Shown here: positions 37,155-46,189 of the stretch, piece by piece
Layout: every line of letters starts with the position of its first letter
Position numbering within the stretch: the first letter of the stretch is position 1
DNA from: Paenibacillus sp. MAEPY2
Lineage (GTDB): Bacteria; Bacillota; Bacilli; Paenibacillales; Paenibacillaceae
Assembly (NCBI RefSeq): GCF_000499205.1
Contig: NZ_AWUK01000013.1
Span: forward strand, 124,001-188,000
Direction: 5' to 3'
DNA: 64,000 bases
Notes under the pieces: model-generated
Seen by the model: the letters and a program-made list of their open reading frames with translations, nothing else
What the model was told of the DNA's origin: nothing
The model's database searches: none
Position numbers and translations under genes: made by a program

Positions 37155-37577
37155 TTAAACCATAACAGACTGTTGTACAGTCTCCTTCACAGCATCGGTT
37201 TGGCGGGCACTTTTGAACTGATGAATTACGATGTTGATTGCCAATGCTGCAAGACCAACCAACGCCAAACCTATTCCGTAATCCGAGGTTTTCCCCCCAC
37301 CAAAGAGTATGTTGTAGTCCAGATGAGTCGAATAGAACATCGGGGCCATCTGATTTTGCATTCCTGCTGGCTGCGGATTGGTCATAACCAGATTGGAGGA
37401 AACTTTCCCCATCGCGGCTTCCACAATCTGTTTGGATTGGTCCGCAGGAACCTGCATACGGTTTAGCACACCCTCAAAGCTCTGGGATTGAACTTGCGCT
37501 TGAAGTCCGGCTGTGATTTCTGTGGAGACCGTTTTCATCATGCTTGTAACGGTTGTTGGATTCGATTCATTAATCAA
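37155..37577 (-). pseudogene. Truncated YhgE/DUF3533-like membrane protein
   Basis: A 140-residue frame that resembles the extracytoplasmic part of YhgE/Pip or DUF3533 proteins (VTSMMKTVSTEITAGLQAQV, later PAGMQNQMAPMF) joined to a single C-terminal membrane helix (YGIGLALVGLAALAINIVI). Intact family members are several hundred residues long, with an N-terminal helix and five or six C-terminal helices. Here the N-terminus is missing (the frame opens at a TTG with no ribosome-binding site) and most C-terminal helices appear deleted. I read it as a decayed gene. Confidence 0.6.
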
Positions 37578-37742
37578 ATTTCTATTTATAATACTTGAAT
37601 TAAAGTAATCTGGTTTGTTATATTTGTCAACAAGGATAGTTTAGGAAGATAGATATCATGGCCCTGCTCCCTATCTGCTATCCGATCAAGCAGGACCTCA
37701 TCATCAGATTCACCCAATCTTCGAACCAAGGAGGCGTAAGGA

Positions 37743-38996
37743 ATGAGCAACCCGATTATTTCTTTATCCGAAATGACCGACTTTAAGTCCAAGGAAGACG
37801 AATTCAGTCCTCACCATTGGTATCGCCACATGCTGAAGCAAGACCCTGTCGTTTATAATGAAGCGTCCGATTCATGGCATGTATTTGGGTATGATCTTGT
37901 GAAAACGGTCCTTAATGACCATGAGCATTTCTCCAGTGAACGCCAAAGAACCATTGTTAATGTAGGGTATATCAGCGAGGATGATAACAACAACGAAGGG
38001 GAACATCATATCCCGGATCGATTGGATATTCATAATGTGGACCCACCGGAACATCGTAAACGGAGATCATTACTTGCCAACGCATTTACGCCAAGAAGCT
38101 TGCGGTTATGGGAACCACGGATTCAGGCACTTGCCGAACAACTGGTAGCCAAGTTTGCTGATCAACCTGTCGTGGATATCGTCGAGGCATATACGAGCGT
38201 ATTCCCCGTCATGATCATGTCAGATCTGCTGGGCGTTCCCTCGAAGGATCATCATTTGTTCAAGGAATGGGTTAACCAGCTCTTTCTGCCCTCCACCCAT
38301 GCCACCTTTGCTGAAATTAATGAAATGAAAAAAAAGGCCGGAGAAGAATACTTCAAATACCTGTATCCTGTCGTTGTCGCCAAAAGATTAAATCCGGGAG
38401 AAGATATCATATCTGATCTCATCCGGGCAGAGGTAGATGGCGACCACTTTTCAGATGAAGAGATCGTACGGACAACGATGTTTATATTGGGCGCTGGTGT
38501 GGAAACGACGAGTATCCTGCTCGCCAATTCGTTCTATGCCATGTTGTATGACCAACCAGAAGTCTATGCGGAGTTAAGAAACAATCTCGAGCTGATTCCG
38601 AACGCCGTCGAAGAGATGCTAAGATATCGTTTCAACATCAGCAAGATGGATCGTATGGTCAAAAAAGACAACAACCTGCTGGGGATTGATCTCAAAAAAG
38701 GAGATGCCATTGTTGCATGGATGAGTGCAGCCAATGTGGATGAACGTGTATTTGAAGATCCATTCACATTCAATATTCATCGCACCAACAATAACAAACA
38801 GATTTCTTTTGGGTATGGCACCCACTTCTGTCTTGGCGCACCACTTGCCCGGTTAGAGGCCAAAATCGCACTCTCTACCTTCATTCAGACCTTCTCACGC
38901 ATTGAGAACGTGGAGGGATTTATTCTGGAGGACAACCTTGTTCCAGCCGCCGTCGGACAATCCTTAAATCATTTGCCGCTTAAACTATATAAATAA
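37743..38996 (+). CDS. Cytochrome P450 (CYP107-like)
   Basis: Soluble bacterial monooxygenase of 417 residues. The I-helix oxygen-binding motif is GAGVETTS near 242, the K-helix motif EEMLRYR near 281 and the haem-binding loop FGYGTHFCLGAPLARLE near 352 with the Cys ligand. The substrate is unknown. No ferredoxin or reductase gene is adjacent, so it must use a partner encoded elsewhere. AAGGAGG precedes the ATG. A strong terminator follows. Confidence 0.94.
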   Translation: MSNPIISLSEMTDFKSKEDEFSPHHWYRHMLKQDPVVYNEASDSWHVFGYDLVKTVLNDHEHFSSERQRTIVNVGYISEDDNNNEGEHHIPDRLDIHNVDPPEHRKRRSLLANAFTPRSLRLWEPRIQALAEQLVAKFADQPVVDIVEAYTSVFPVMIMSDLLGVPSKDHHLFKEWVNQLFLPSTHATFAEINEMKKKAGEEYFKYLYPVVVAKRLNPGEDIISDLIRAEVDGDHFSDEEIVRTTMFILGAGVETTSILLANSFYAMLYDQPEVYAELRNNLELIPNAVEEMLRYRFNISKMDRMVKKDNNLLGIDLKKGDAIVAWMSAANVDERVFEDPFTFNIHRTNNNKQISFGYGTHFCLGAPLARLEAKIALSTFIQTFSRIENVEGFILEDNLVPAAVGQSLNHLPLKLYK

Positions 38997-39029
38997 TGCA
39001 ATCCTGTAGAATTTTCTTATAGATAACAA

Positions 39030-39056
39030 AAAAGAGCAGATCATCTGCTCTTTTTC
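39030..39056. terminator. Terminator of the P450 gene
   Basis: AAAAGAGCAGA-tca-TCTGCTCTTTTTC, usable from both sides; it also follows the decayed TetR gene on the minus strand. Confidence 0.9.
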
Positions 39057-39059
39057 TGT

Positions 39060-39365
39060 TTATTTATTCAGTATTCCGGCCCCGTTCAACAGAAAAGGAA
39101 CTACCTGCTCGGCCAATTCAGTCGGGGATTTCTGTCTTTCTTCCAAATTCCAGCGATACGTCACCCCATAGATGGACCAGCTTAGCATAGTTGCCAAATA
39201 AGCTTTTACACCAGAAGCGCTTGCCACATTGCATTAAGAGCTTGTTGGTCGGACTTCATTGAAACCAATGTGCCCCAATGCCTTGAAGGCAGCGGGTACG
39301 TTGGTTTTATATGCGTTTCCACCTATGACGGAGCGAGCAATATCGTCCAAGAAAGTTCCTTCTTT
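39060..39365 (-). pseudogene. Decayed TetR-family regulator (C-terminal remnant)
   Basis: Minus-strand coding remnant in one frame interrupted by a TAA at 39234-39236. The part after the stop (39060-39233) ends with MLSWSIYGVTYRW and LAEQVVPFLLNGAGI, which is typical of TetR C-terminal domains. The part before it (GTFLDDIARSVIGG, FKALGHIGFNEVRP) also looks coding but I do not recognise it. The DNA-binding domain is absent. A P450 is next door, so the lost regulator may once have controlled it. Confidence 0.55.
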
Positions 39366-39400
39366 TCATATTATAATGGCATTAACTTACCAGAAGGAAG

Positions 39401-40261
39401 GTGCAGCAGGTGACTCGCGAAGTGCGAACCGTTGTGTTTGATCCCGATCTGCAGCTTGAAGCCTATCAATTTGAAGGCATTATGCAGAAATTCCCCAATC
39501 ACTTTCATGACTATTACGTCATTGGTTTTATTGAGCAAGGTAAACGACATCTCGTATGTAATAACGAAGAATATCTCCTGAACACAGGAGACATGATTAT
39601 ATTTAATCCGCATGATCCCCATGCCTGCGAACAGGTGGACGGCAGAACCCTGGATTATCGCTGCATCAACATTCAGCCTGAAATCATGCGCCAATATGTA
39701 CAGGAAATTACCGGACAAGATTACTTGCCCCGATTTACTTCCCCTGTCCTCTACCAGAGTGAACATGTTGCTTCCTTACATGAGCTTCATCAGATGATTT
39801 TGGAAGAGCAATCCGACTTCTGCAAAGAAGAGTTGTTACTCTTTCTGCTGGAACAGCTGCTAAGAGAATATGCCGATGCTGAACCGCCCGTTTCCGCCCA
39901 GGACGTCACCATCGAGATCAGACGCATATGCGAGTACATAGAGTCTCATTACATGGAGAGTATTACGCTGAACCAATTGGTGGAGTTAACAGGATTAAGC
40001 AAATACCATCTGTTGCGTTTATTCACTCGCCAAAAAGGAATATCTCCCTACCGCTACCTGGAAACGATTCGCATAAATCAGGCCAAACGGTTACTGGAAC
40101 AAGGACAGCTCCCGATTGAGGTCGCATCGCAAACAGGATTTAGCGATCAGAGTCATTTTACGAATTTTTTCAAAAAGCTGATCGGCTTGACACCCAAGCA
40201 ATACAGACGCATTTTCAACCATGATGTGGAATCAAAACGCTCCACCGATGAGATGTCATGA
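39401..40261 (+). CDS. AraC-family regulator with cupin sensor domain
   Basis: 286 residues: an N-terminal AraC-type cupin ([36 protein letters not shown]) and a C-terminal double HTH ([30 protein letters not shown], then [23 protein letters not shown]). The start is GTG at 39401 or GTG at 39410, the latter being better spaced from AAGGAAG. It overlaps the downstream EamA transporter gene by four bases (ATGA), so it probably controls that exporter. Confidence 0.92.
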   Translation: MQQVTREVRTVVFDPDLQLEAYQFEGIMQKFPNHFHDYYVIGFIEQGKRHLVCNNEEYLLNTGDMIIFNPHDPHACEQVDGRTLDYRCINIQPEIMRQYVQEITGQDYLPRFTSPVLYQSEHVASLHELHQMILEEQSDFCKEELLLFLLEQLLREYADAEPPVSAQDVTIEIRRICEYIESHYMESITLNQLVELTGLSKYHLLRLFTRQKGISPYRYLETIRINQAKRLLEQGQLPIEVASQTGFSDQSHFTNFFKKLIGLTPKQYRRIFNHDVESKRSTDEMS

Positions 40262-41172
40262 CAGATCCGAACAAAGTCTCCACCGGACATCTGCTGGCCT
40301 TGCTTACAATCCTGATCTGGGGAACAACGTTCATCTCCACCAAGGTTCTGCTGATTGACTTTACGCCTGCTGAAATTCTGTTTTTTCGTTTCCTGATTGG
40401 CTATGTGGTACTGCTCCTGATCTATCCGCGTTCAATGCGAATGACGTCTTTCAGAGAAGAAGGGCTGTTTATCGGGGCTGGATTATGCGGGGTCACGTTA
40501 TATTTTCTCATTGAAAATATTGCACTGGTGTACACACTTGCTTCCAATGTAGGCATTATTGTCTCCATTGCCCCTTTCTTCACTGCGGTCCTTGCACATT
40601 TCTTCCTGGATGGAGAGAGATTGCACAGGCGGTTTATTGTGGGCTTCGGCATAGCCTTAACCGGCATCATCCTGATTGGACTCAACGGCAGTGTCATTCT
40701 GCAACTGAATCCGCTGGGAGACCTGCTCGCTTTCGTGGCACCTGCTGTATGGGCGATATACTCTGTACTCATGCGAAAAATTGGTAAACTTCCGTATCAC
40801 ACCATCGGTGCTACACGCAAAGTATTCTTTTATGGGCTATTATTCATGCTGCCAGCCTTGTTCCTATTTGAATTTCACTTCGATCTCGGACGCTTCGCGA
40901 ACATGGCCAACCTCTCAAACCTTCTTTTTCTCGGGCTAGGTGCCTCGGCCTTATGTTTTGTTACCTGGAACCGGGCAGTGAATCTGCTGGGAGCCGTCAA
41001 AACAAGTGTCTACATTTATTTGGTACCTGTCATTACCCTGATCGCTTCCGCTCTGATACTGCAGGAACGAATTACCTGGATAACACTGCTTGGAACGTTG
41101 CTAACGTTACTCGGATCGTTTGTTTCAGAAAAGAAAGTACGAAGCAAAAAACACCTTAACATGTTAGACTAG
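40258..41172 (+). CDS. EamA/DMT-family transporter
   Basis: A ten-helix drug/metabolite transporter of 304 residues with two EamA repeats ([18 protein letters not shown] at the start; [17 protein letters not shown] in the second half) and a basic C-terminal tail. Members export amino acids, metabolites or toxic compounds. It is translationally coupled to the AraC gene upstream. A terminator follows within 25 bp. Confidence 0.9.
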   Translation: MTDPNKVSTGHLLALLTILIWGTTFISTKVLLIDFTPAEILFFRFLIGYVVLLLIYPRSMRMTSFREEGLFIGAGLCGVTLYFLIENIALVYTLASNVGIIVSIAPFFTAVLAHFFLDGERLHRRFIVGFGIALTGIILIGLNGSVILQLNPLGDLLAFVAPAVWAIYSVLMRKIGKLPYHTIGATRKVFFYGLLFMLPALFLFEFHFDLGRFANMANLSNLLFLGLGASALCFVTWNRAVNLLGAVKTSVYIYLVPVITLIASALILQERITWITLLGTLLTLLGSFVSEKKVRSKKHLNMLD

Positions 41173-41193
41173 CCCATTGAACTTTTCAACAAA

Positions 41194-41230
41194 AAGAGGC
41201 ATTGAATCCACGATGGATTAGTGCCTCTCT
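41194..41230. terminator. Bidirectional terminator between DMT gene and rluF
   Basis: AGAGGC-attg-AATCC-acgat-GGATT-agt-GCCTCT with A and T runs on the two sides; it serves two convergent genes. Confidence 0.8.
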
Positions 41231-41265
41231 TCATTGTGCCAGGGACAATGATTTGAATTCAATTC

Positions 41266-41958
41266 TTACTCCAACATGGACAAAAGGTGTTCCAATTCCT
41301 GCTCCTCCAGATGTCTCCATTGTCCACGTTCCATTCCATCCAGTGTAACATTCATAATGCGGATGCGCTCCAGCTTGAGTACTCTGTAACCCAGGGCTTT
41401 GCACATTCTGCGGATTTGCAAATTAAGCCCCTGAGTCAATATGATACGAAATACGTTCTCGCTCTGCTTATACACCTCACACGGCTTTGTCACCACATCC
41501 AGAATCTCTACTCCTTGCGACAGCGCCCGAACGAATTGTTCTGTCACGGGTTTATCTACGGTCACCACATATTCCTTCTCGTGGTTATGCTCCGAACGCA
41601 TCATCTTGTTCACAATACCTCCGTCGTTCGTAAGCAAAATCAAACCCTCTGACGCTTTGTCCAGTCTGCCGATGGCAAAAATGCGCGATGGATAATTCAC
41701 ATACTCAATGATGTTTCCCTCCACCTGTTTCGCTGCTGTGCAGACAATACCCATCGGTTTATTAAGCACAAGGTAGACAGGCTCACTATCGTCATGGGGA
41801 ATTTCCTTGCCATCAATGAGCACGATATCCTCTGACTCAACATCCGCTCCTTTTTCGCATACTTCGCCATTGATCGTAATCCGCCCGGCTGCAATTAATC
41901 GGTTAGTTTCCCTGCGGGAACAGTATCCCGTTTCACTTATGTATTTGTTAATGCGCAT
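41266..41958 (-). CDS. rluF: 23S rRNA pseudouridine synthase RluF-like
   Basis: 230 residues: an N-terminal S4 RNA-binding domain (MRINKYISETGYCSRRETNRLI) and an RsuA/RluF catalytic domain with the catalytic aspartate in IGRLDKASEGLILLTND near residue 98. The end RVLKLERIRIMNVTLDG is typical for the RsuA/RluB/E/F group. The target is probably a 23S rRNA uridine; in E. coli RluF modifies U2604. It stands alone. Confidence 0.9.
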   Translation of the reverse strand: MRINKYISETGYCSRRETNRLIAAGRITINGEVCEKGADVESEDIVLIDGKEIPHDDSEPVYLVLNKPMGIVCTAAKQVEGNIIEYVNYPSRIFAIGRLDKASEGLILLTNDGGIVNKMMRSEHNHEKEYVVTVDKPVTEQFVRALSQGVEILDVVTKPCEVYKQSENVFRIILTQGLNLQIRRMCKALGYRVLKLERIRIMNVTLDGMERGQWRHLEEQELEHLLSMLE

Positions 41959-42413
41959 GTTTCACCACTTCTCATCTGTAATATTACCGCTGTTCCATTA
42001 GCGAATTCATATCCTCATGTAATTTACTTCGTACAATAGGTCAGTACCTTGTACTGATTTTCATCCCACATCATCTCACTTATATTGAAACGAAGCAATG
42101 AATTGTTATACGAAAGTCATCGGAAATCCAAATTGAATTTTGAAATATACCGACTCCAGAGGATCGCAATCAGCCCAGCGACTACGTTCTTTCTCACTTC
42201 TCACTTCTATCACTCTCATCTTTTCATTTGGAACCCATGCTCAGGAAGACTTTCCTCCAGTAAACTTTGTACTCCAATGCAAATATTATGGAATACATCA
42301 TTTGTTCTCCTACCCCCAATTCGACACGAAATCGTTTTAGGATGAACATTGTGTGAGTAAGATCATACATTCGTCAAAATTTAACATTATTTTACAATAA
42401 AAAGCATGTACAA
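41959..42413. other. 455-bp intergenic region
   Basis: Divergent region between rluF and the MFS-led cassette. No convincing gene is visible; short open frames on both strands lack ribosome-binding sites and family features. The sequence becomes strongly AT-rich toward the promoter at 42414. Confidence 0.5.
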
Positions 42414-42442
42414 TTGCATAATTATGGTATAAGTTATATAAC
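42414..42442 (+). promoter_or_regulatory. Candidate promoter of the azasugar-like cassette
   Basis: TTGCAT (42414-42419), 17-bp spacer, TATAAC (42437-42442), about 55 bp before the MFS start in an AT-rich region. Confidence 0.55.
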
Positions 42443-42497
42443 AAAGAAACATTTATTACAAAATATAAAATTTATATCCATCTTAGGGGGGCAACTC

Positions 42498-43706
42498 ATG
42501 AGAAGAATTTTCGCTTTAAGCTGCGGTTTCTATCTGTTAATCGGTATAACCAGCGTTGTGCTCGGTGCACTTCTACCCGTTTTATTGACACATTATGAGC
42601 GTGGTTACAGTGATGGCGGATTTTTGTTATTTTTGCAATTCCTCGGTTTTCTTGTCGGGGTGCTTGTCGCTCCTTCCATGACTGCCCGCATCGGTCGAAA
42701 ATCCATGTTGACCATTGCACTAATCTGTATTGTGGCGGCTTATGCGGTTCTCGGATTTTTACCATCCTGGAGTGTGGTTCTTCTTCTGACCATTCTCGTT
42801 GGCTTTGGCTCAGGTATTATTGAACCCTCCGTTGGTGCATTCACGATAGAATTTACTGAAAATCAAAAAGCGGTCGCAATGTCCAAGCTTGATGTGTTTT
42901 TCGCTCTTGGCGCACTCCTCATTCCGGCAGTTGCCGCCTTATACATTTGGCTGGACCTGTGGCATCTCACGTTTTATACCGTTTCCGCGTTATCCCTTAT
43001 TCTCATGCTATTATGGGTGACCATGCCCACCTCAGCCGCTTCTTATCTGAAACAAGCCGGTGAAAATACAGCTTCACATGCAGCAGGCAGAGCCAGGTAT
43101 TCCAGAAAGCATCTGGGTTTGCTAACGATATTCGTCATCTTTTTCTTCATCTATATGGGGCTGGAGCTAGGGCTGATGAACTTCCTGCCTTCTATCCTTG
43201 TGGAACGATTGCAGCTGCAGGAGTCTGTCGCTTCATTGAGTGTGTCCATTCTATGGATCGCGATGATTATCGGCCGTCTTTTCTCCGGAAAAATTGCAGA
43301 AGCCGTTAACTACATGCCTTTCCTGATCTGGAGTACGGTGGGGACACTTCTGTTCGCGGTCGCCATGGTGTTCGTGACAGGCCAATGGGCAACGTATGTA
43401 CTGATCTTCGGAACTGGATTATTCATGTCAGGGCTGTTCTGTATCGCCCTGGTCTATGCCAACCTTTTAATTCCCGGCATGACCGAGAGAACAACCAGCA
43501 TCCTGATTGCATCGGGCGGAATTGGTGGTGCCATCTTGCAATATGTAACGGGTTGGAGCATGAGCGCATGGCCTGTAGTGAATACGATCTGGATTCTAGC
43601 CGGATTTTGTCTGATACTGCTCTTCACCCTCATTCTCTCTCAGCTCTGGAATGTCAGGAATAGCACCGTAAGTGGGACTCTCGCACATCCAAGCAAAGAG
43701 ATCTAA
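42498..43706 (+). CDS. MFS transporter, first gene of the azasugar-like cassette
   Basis: A twelve-helix major facilitator of 402 residues with sugar/drug-efflux-like layout: FLVGVLVAPSMTARIGRKS in the loop between helices 2 and 3 is the MFS signature. The start at 42498 follows TAGGGGGGC. It is followed by a class III aminotransferase 89 bp downstream, then a dehydrogenase and a phosphatase, all plus strand. In this setting I infer that it exports the product of the three enzymes or gives self-resistance; uptake of a substrate is the alternative. Confidence 0.85.
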   Translation: MRRIFALSCGFYLLIGITSVVLGALLPVLLTHYERGYSDGGFLLFLQFLGFLVGVLVAPSMTARIGRKSMLTIALICIVAAYAVLGFLPSWSVVLLLTILVGFGSGIIEPSVGAFTIEFTENQKAVAMSKLDVFFALGALLIPAVAALYIWLDLWHLTFYTVSALSLILMLLWVTMPTSAASYLKQAGENTASHAAGRARYSRKHLGLLTIFVIFFFIYMGLELGLMNFLPSILVERLQLQESVASLSVSILWIAMIIGRLFSGKIAEAVNYMPFLIWSTVGTLLFAVAMVFVTGQWATYVLIFGTGLFMSGLFCIALVYANLLIPGMTERTTSILIASGGIGGAILQYVTGWSMSAWPVVNTIWILAGFCLILLFTLILSQLWNVRNSTVSGTLAHPSKEI

Positions 43707-43795
43707 ACGCTGCTTCTTGAGAGGAGTGATGCCTGCGTAATCCGGAATTTTTGATCTTCGTCAGGCTAGAACATTACATTTATGGAGGGAATCGT

Positions 43796-45034
43796 ATGCA
43801 AACTTTAACCAAAAACCGTTTCAGAACCGGACAAGGGATTAAGTTGATTGACGATGCAGGCGTTGAGTATCTGGATGGTGTATCCGGTACATTCAATCTT
43901 TCACTGGGCTACAATCACCCGCATGTCGTGAGCAAAATTCAGGAACAAGTCGGCAATCTGACGCATATGTCTTCCTCCTTCACAGAACCGTATGTGGATG
44001 AAGTGCTCGATCATCTGATTGAATATGCTCCAAACGACATTAATGCCGGATGGATGCGGGATATTACGGGCTCAACAGCCAATGAATGTGCCACCAAAAT
44101 TGCACAAAAATACACTCAATCCACAGACATTATCAGCCTGTATCTGTCCCATCACGGGCAGACCCAATTTGCAACCGGGATTTCGGGAAATGCCTTCCGG
44201 CGGAAACGGTTTCCAAATTCGGCTGTTGCCAACTCCGTTCATGTACCTGCACCCTACTGCTATCGCTGCCCATTCAAATCTTCAAGCGGAGACTGCGGAT
44301 ATCAATGTGTTGAAGCCATCTCCGATGCCATAGAATATGCGAGCTCCGGCTCAGTCGCCTGCATGATCATTGAACCGATCCTCGGCAATGGCGGCAATAT
44401 TATCCCTCCTGCGGGATACTTCAAACGCCTGCGTAAACTGTGCGATGAGTACAACATCATTCTTATTGCCGACGAAGTGCAGACCGGGATCGGACGTACC
44501 GGATACATGTTCGCCAGTGAACTGTTCGATATTCAGCCTGATATGATTACCCTCGCCAAAGGTCTTGGCGGAATCGGTGTACCTGTTGCTGCGGTATTGA
44601 TGCAGTCCCGATTAAATGTGCTGGAAAAGCATGAACATTCCTTCACCTCAGGAAGCAATCTGATCTCCGTTACCGCTGCCAAGTCTACCCTGGAGGTTGT
44701 ATCCGAACCTGGATTTCTGGATGACGTAAAACGCAAAGGTGAAATTTTGGGCGGATTACTGCAGGATTTGGCGATGAAGTATCCAAGCATCGGTGAAGCT
44801 CGCGGGGTCGGGCTGATGTGGGGCCTGGAAATGGTCGGTGACAATAACGAACCGGATACGGATAAAACCAATGCCATTATCGACCGTGCCTTCACGGATG
44901 AACACCTGATTTTAAGAGGATCACGTTACGGCTTCGGAAACGTCGTTAAAGTCAGACCATCACTTACAACAACCGAGGACGAATTGGTTGAAATTGTAGA
45001 GCGACTGGACTCGGTGCTTGCCAGCGTTCATTAG
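43796..45034 (+). CDS. Class III aminotransferase, GabT1-like
   Basis: PLP-dependent transaminase of 412 residues. The phosphate-binding GSTAN is near 92, the PLP-ring DEVQTGIGRTG near 226 and the Schiff-base lysine in TLAKGLGG at about 255. A four-cysteine stretch (CYRCPF...DCGYQC, residues about 155-171) is seen in a subgroup of these enzymes. The start at 43796 follows GGAGGG. With the following dehydrogenase and phosphatase it recalls GabT1 of the nojirimycin pathway, which aminates a ketose phosphate. Omega-amino-acid transamination is the alternative. Confidence 0.85.
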   Translation: MQTLTKNRFRTGQGIKLIDDAGVEYLDGVSGTFNLSLGYNHPHVVSKIQEQVGNLTHMSSSFTEPYVDEVLDHLIEYAPNDINAGWMRDITGSTANECATKIAQKYTQSTDIISLYLSHHGQTQFATGISGNAFRRKRFPNSAVANSVHVPAPYCYRCPFKSSSGDCGYQCVEAISDAIEYASSGSVACMIIEPILGNGGNIIPPAGYFKRLRKLCDEYNIILIADEVQTGIGRTGYMFASELFDIQPDMITLAKGLGGIGVPVAAVLMQSRLNVLEKHEHSFTSGSNLISVTAAKSTLEVVSEPGFLDDVKRKGEILGGLLQDLAMKYPSIGEARGVGLMWGLEMVGDNNEPDTDKTNAIIDRAFTDEHLILRGSRYGFGNVVKVRPSLTTTEDELVEIVERLDSVLASVH

Positions 45035-45068
45035 TACGTAATTCAAATTTTTATAAGGAGGTTTTAAC

Positions 45069-46118
45069 ATGTTAGCATTGGTATACAAATCGGCATGGGA
45101 TGTAGCACTTGAGGAGCGGCCTGTTCCTGAAATCACAAGAGACAATCAGGTATTGGTTCGAATTCGGGCGACTGGAGTATGCGGTACCGACCTCGGTATT
45201 GTCAGCGGTAAATATCATGCGGTTCCTTCCGTCATTCTTGGTCATGAGTCTGCCGGGGAAGTCATTGCTGTGGGCTCTGCTGTAACGACACTGCAGCCGG
45301 GCGACCGGGTTGTCATTGATCCTACTTATTATTGCGGACAATGTGACATGTGCAGAACAGGCAGACAAAACCATTGCACACATAAGTCGGTTACGGAGAC
45401 AGGTGTGAGTGCTGACGGTACATTTACGGATTATTATGTAACCGAGGATCGCTTTTTGTACAAATTGAAGGACCATGTGAGCTATGAGGAAGCGACCCTG
45501 ACTGAACCGCTGAGCTGCATGCTTACGGGCATTAATCAGATTCATCTGCTGCCGAATTTCAGAACGATTATTCTCGGTGCGGGCCCGATTGGCATTCTAT
45601 ACAGCTACGCTCTCGCTTCCAAAGGCGTAACTGGCTGTCTCGTCGACATCTCCGAAGAACGCCTGGCTATTGCAGGGTCGATTGCACCGGACCGCTGGGA
45701 GGTTCATTCATCCTTTGAAAATGCGATAGAATCGCTGGCACCCACAACCAATCAGGTTGATATGATTGTGGATACGACAGGCGTCGTAGGCACACAGGTG
45801 CTTTCGCAGCTCGCCAGCGGCGGTTATCTCATGCTGGTCGGTCTGAGAGATGGAAACACATCCTTCAATCCCAAGGAAGTTGTAGACCGCAGCCTGAAAA
45901 TCATTGGCTCTATCGACTCCCTGGGCACATTCGCAACAGCACATTACATGATTGAGCAGCAGATCATTCCGGCGAAAAAAATCATCACCCATTCTTTCCC
46001 GTTGGAGGATTACGAAGAGGCGTTCCGCACGCTCGGCTGCGATATTCAGGGACGCACACTTCAAGCTTCTTCCCATGCCATCAAAGTGGTGCTTCAGTCG
46101 AGCGATTCCAGTTACTAA
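45069..46118 (+). CDS. Zinc-dependent medium-chain dehydrogenase, GutB1-like
   Basis: 349-residue MDR-family polyol/alcohol dehydrogenase. The catalytic zinc site is Cys in TGVCGTDLG near 38 with GHESAGE near 60, the structural zinc cysteines are CGQCDMCRTGRQNHC near 90-104, and the NAD site is GAGPIG near 171. It follows the aminotransferase by 34 bp behind AAGGAGG and precedes the phosphatase by 71 bp. In the nojirimycin pathway an enzyme of this family (GutB1) oxidises the terminal hydroxyl of the amino-polyol so that it cyclises. A role in ordinary polyol catabolism cannot be excluded. Confidence 0.85.
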   Translation: MLALVYKSAWDVALEERPVPEITRDNQVLVRIRATGVCGTDLGIVSGKYHAVPSVILGHESAGEVIAVGSAVTTLQPGDRVVIDPTYYCGQCDMCRTGRQNHCTHKSVTETGVSADGTFTDYYVTEDRFLYKLKDHVSYEEATLTEPLSCMLTGINQIHLLPNFRTIILGAGPIGILYSYALASKGVTGCLVDISEERLAIAGSIAPDRWEVHSSFENAIESLAPTTNQVDMIVDTTGVVGTQVLSQLASGGYLMLVGLRDGNTSFNPKEVVDRSLKIIGSIDSLGTFATAHYMIEQQIIPAKKIITHSFPLEDYEEAFRTLGCDIQGRTLQASSHAIKVVLQSSDSSY

Positions 46119-46189
46119 TATGGAATGTTCGCCATGATTGAGATAAATTAGAGATAATTGCTTACAGAATCCTGGAGGAGGAATACAAC

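Noticed and set aside
42140-42345. Small frames in the gap between rluF and the MFS gene
   Set aside because: No ribosome-binding site, no recognisable features, atypical composition.
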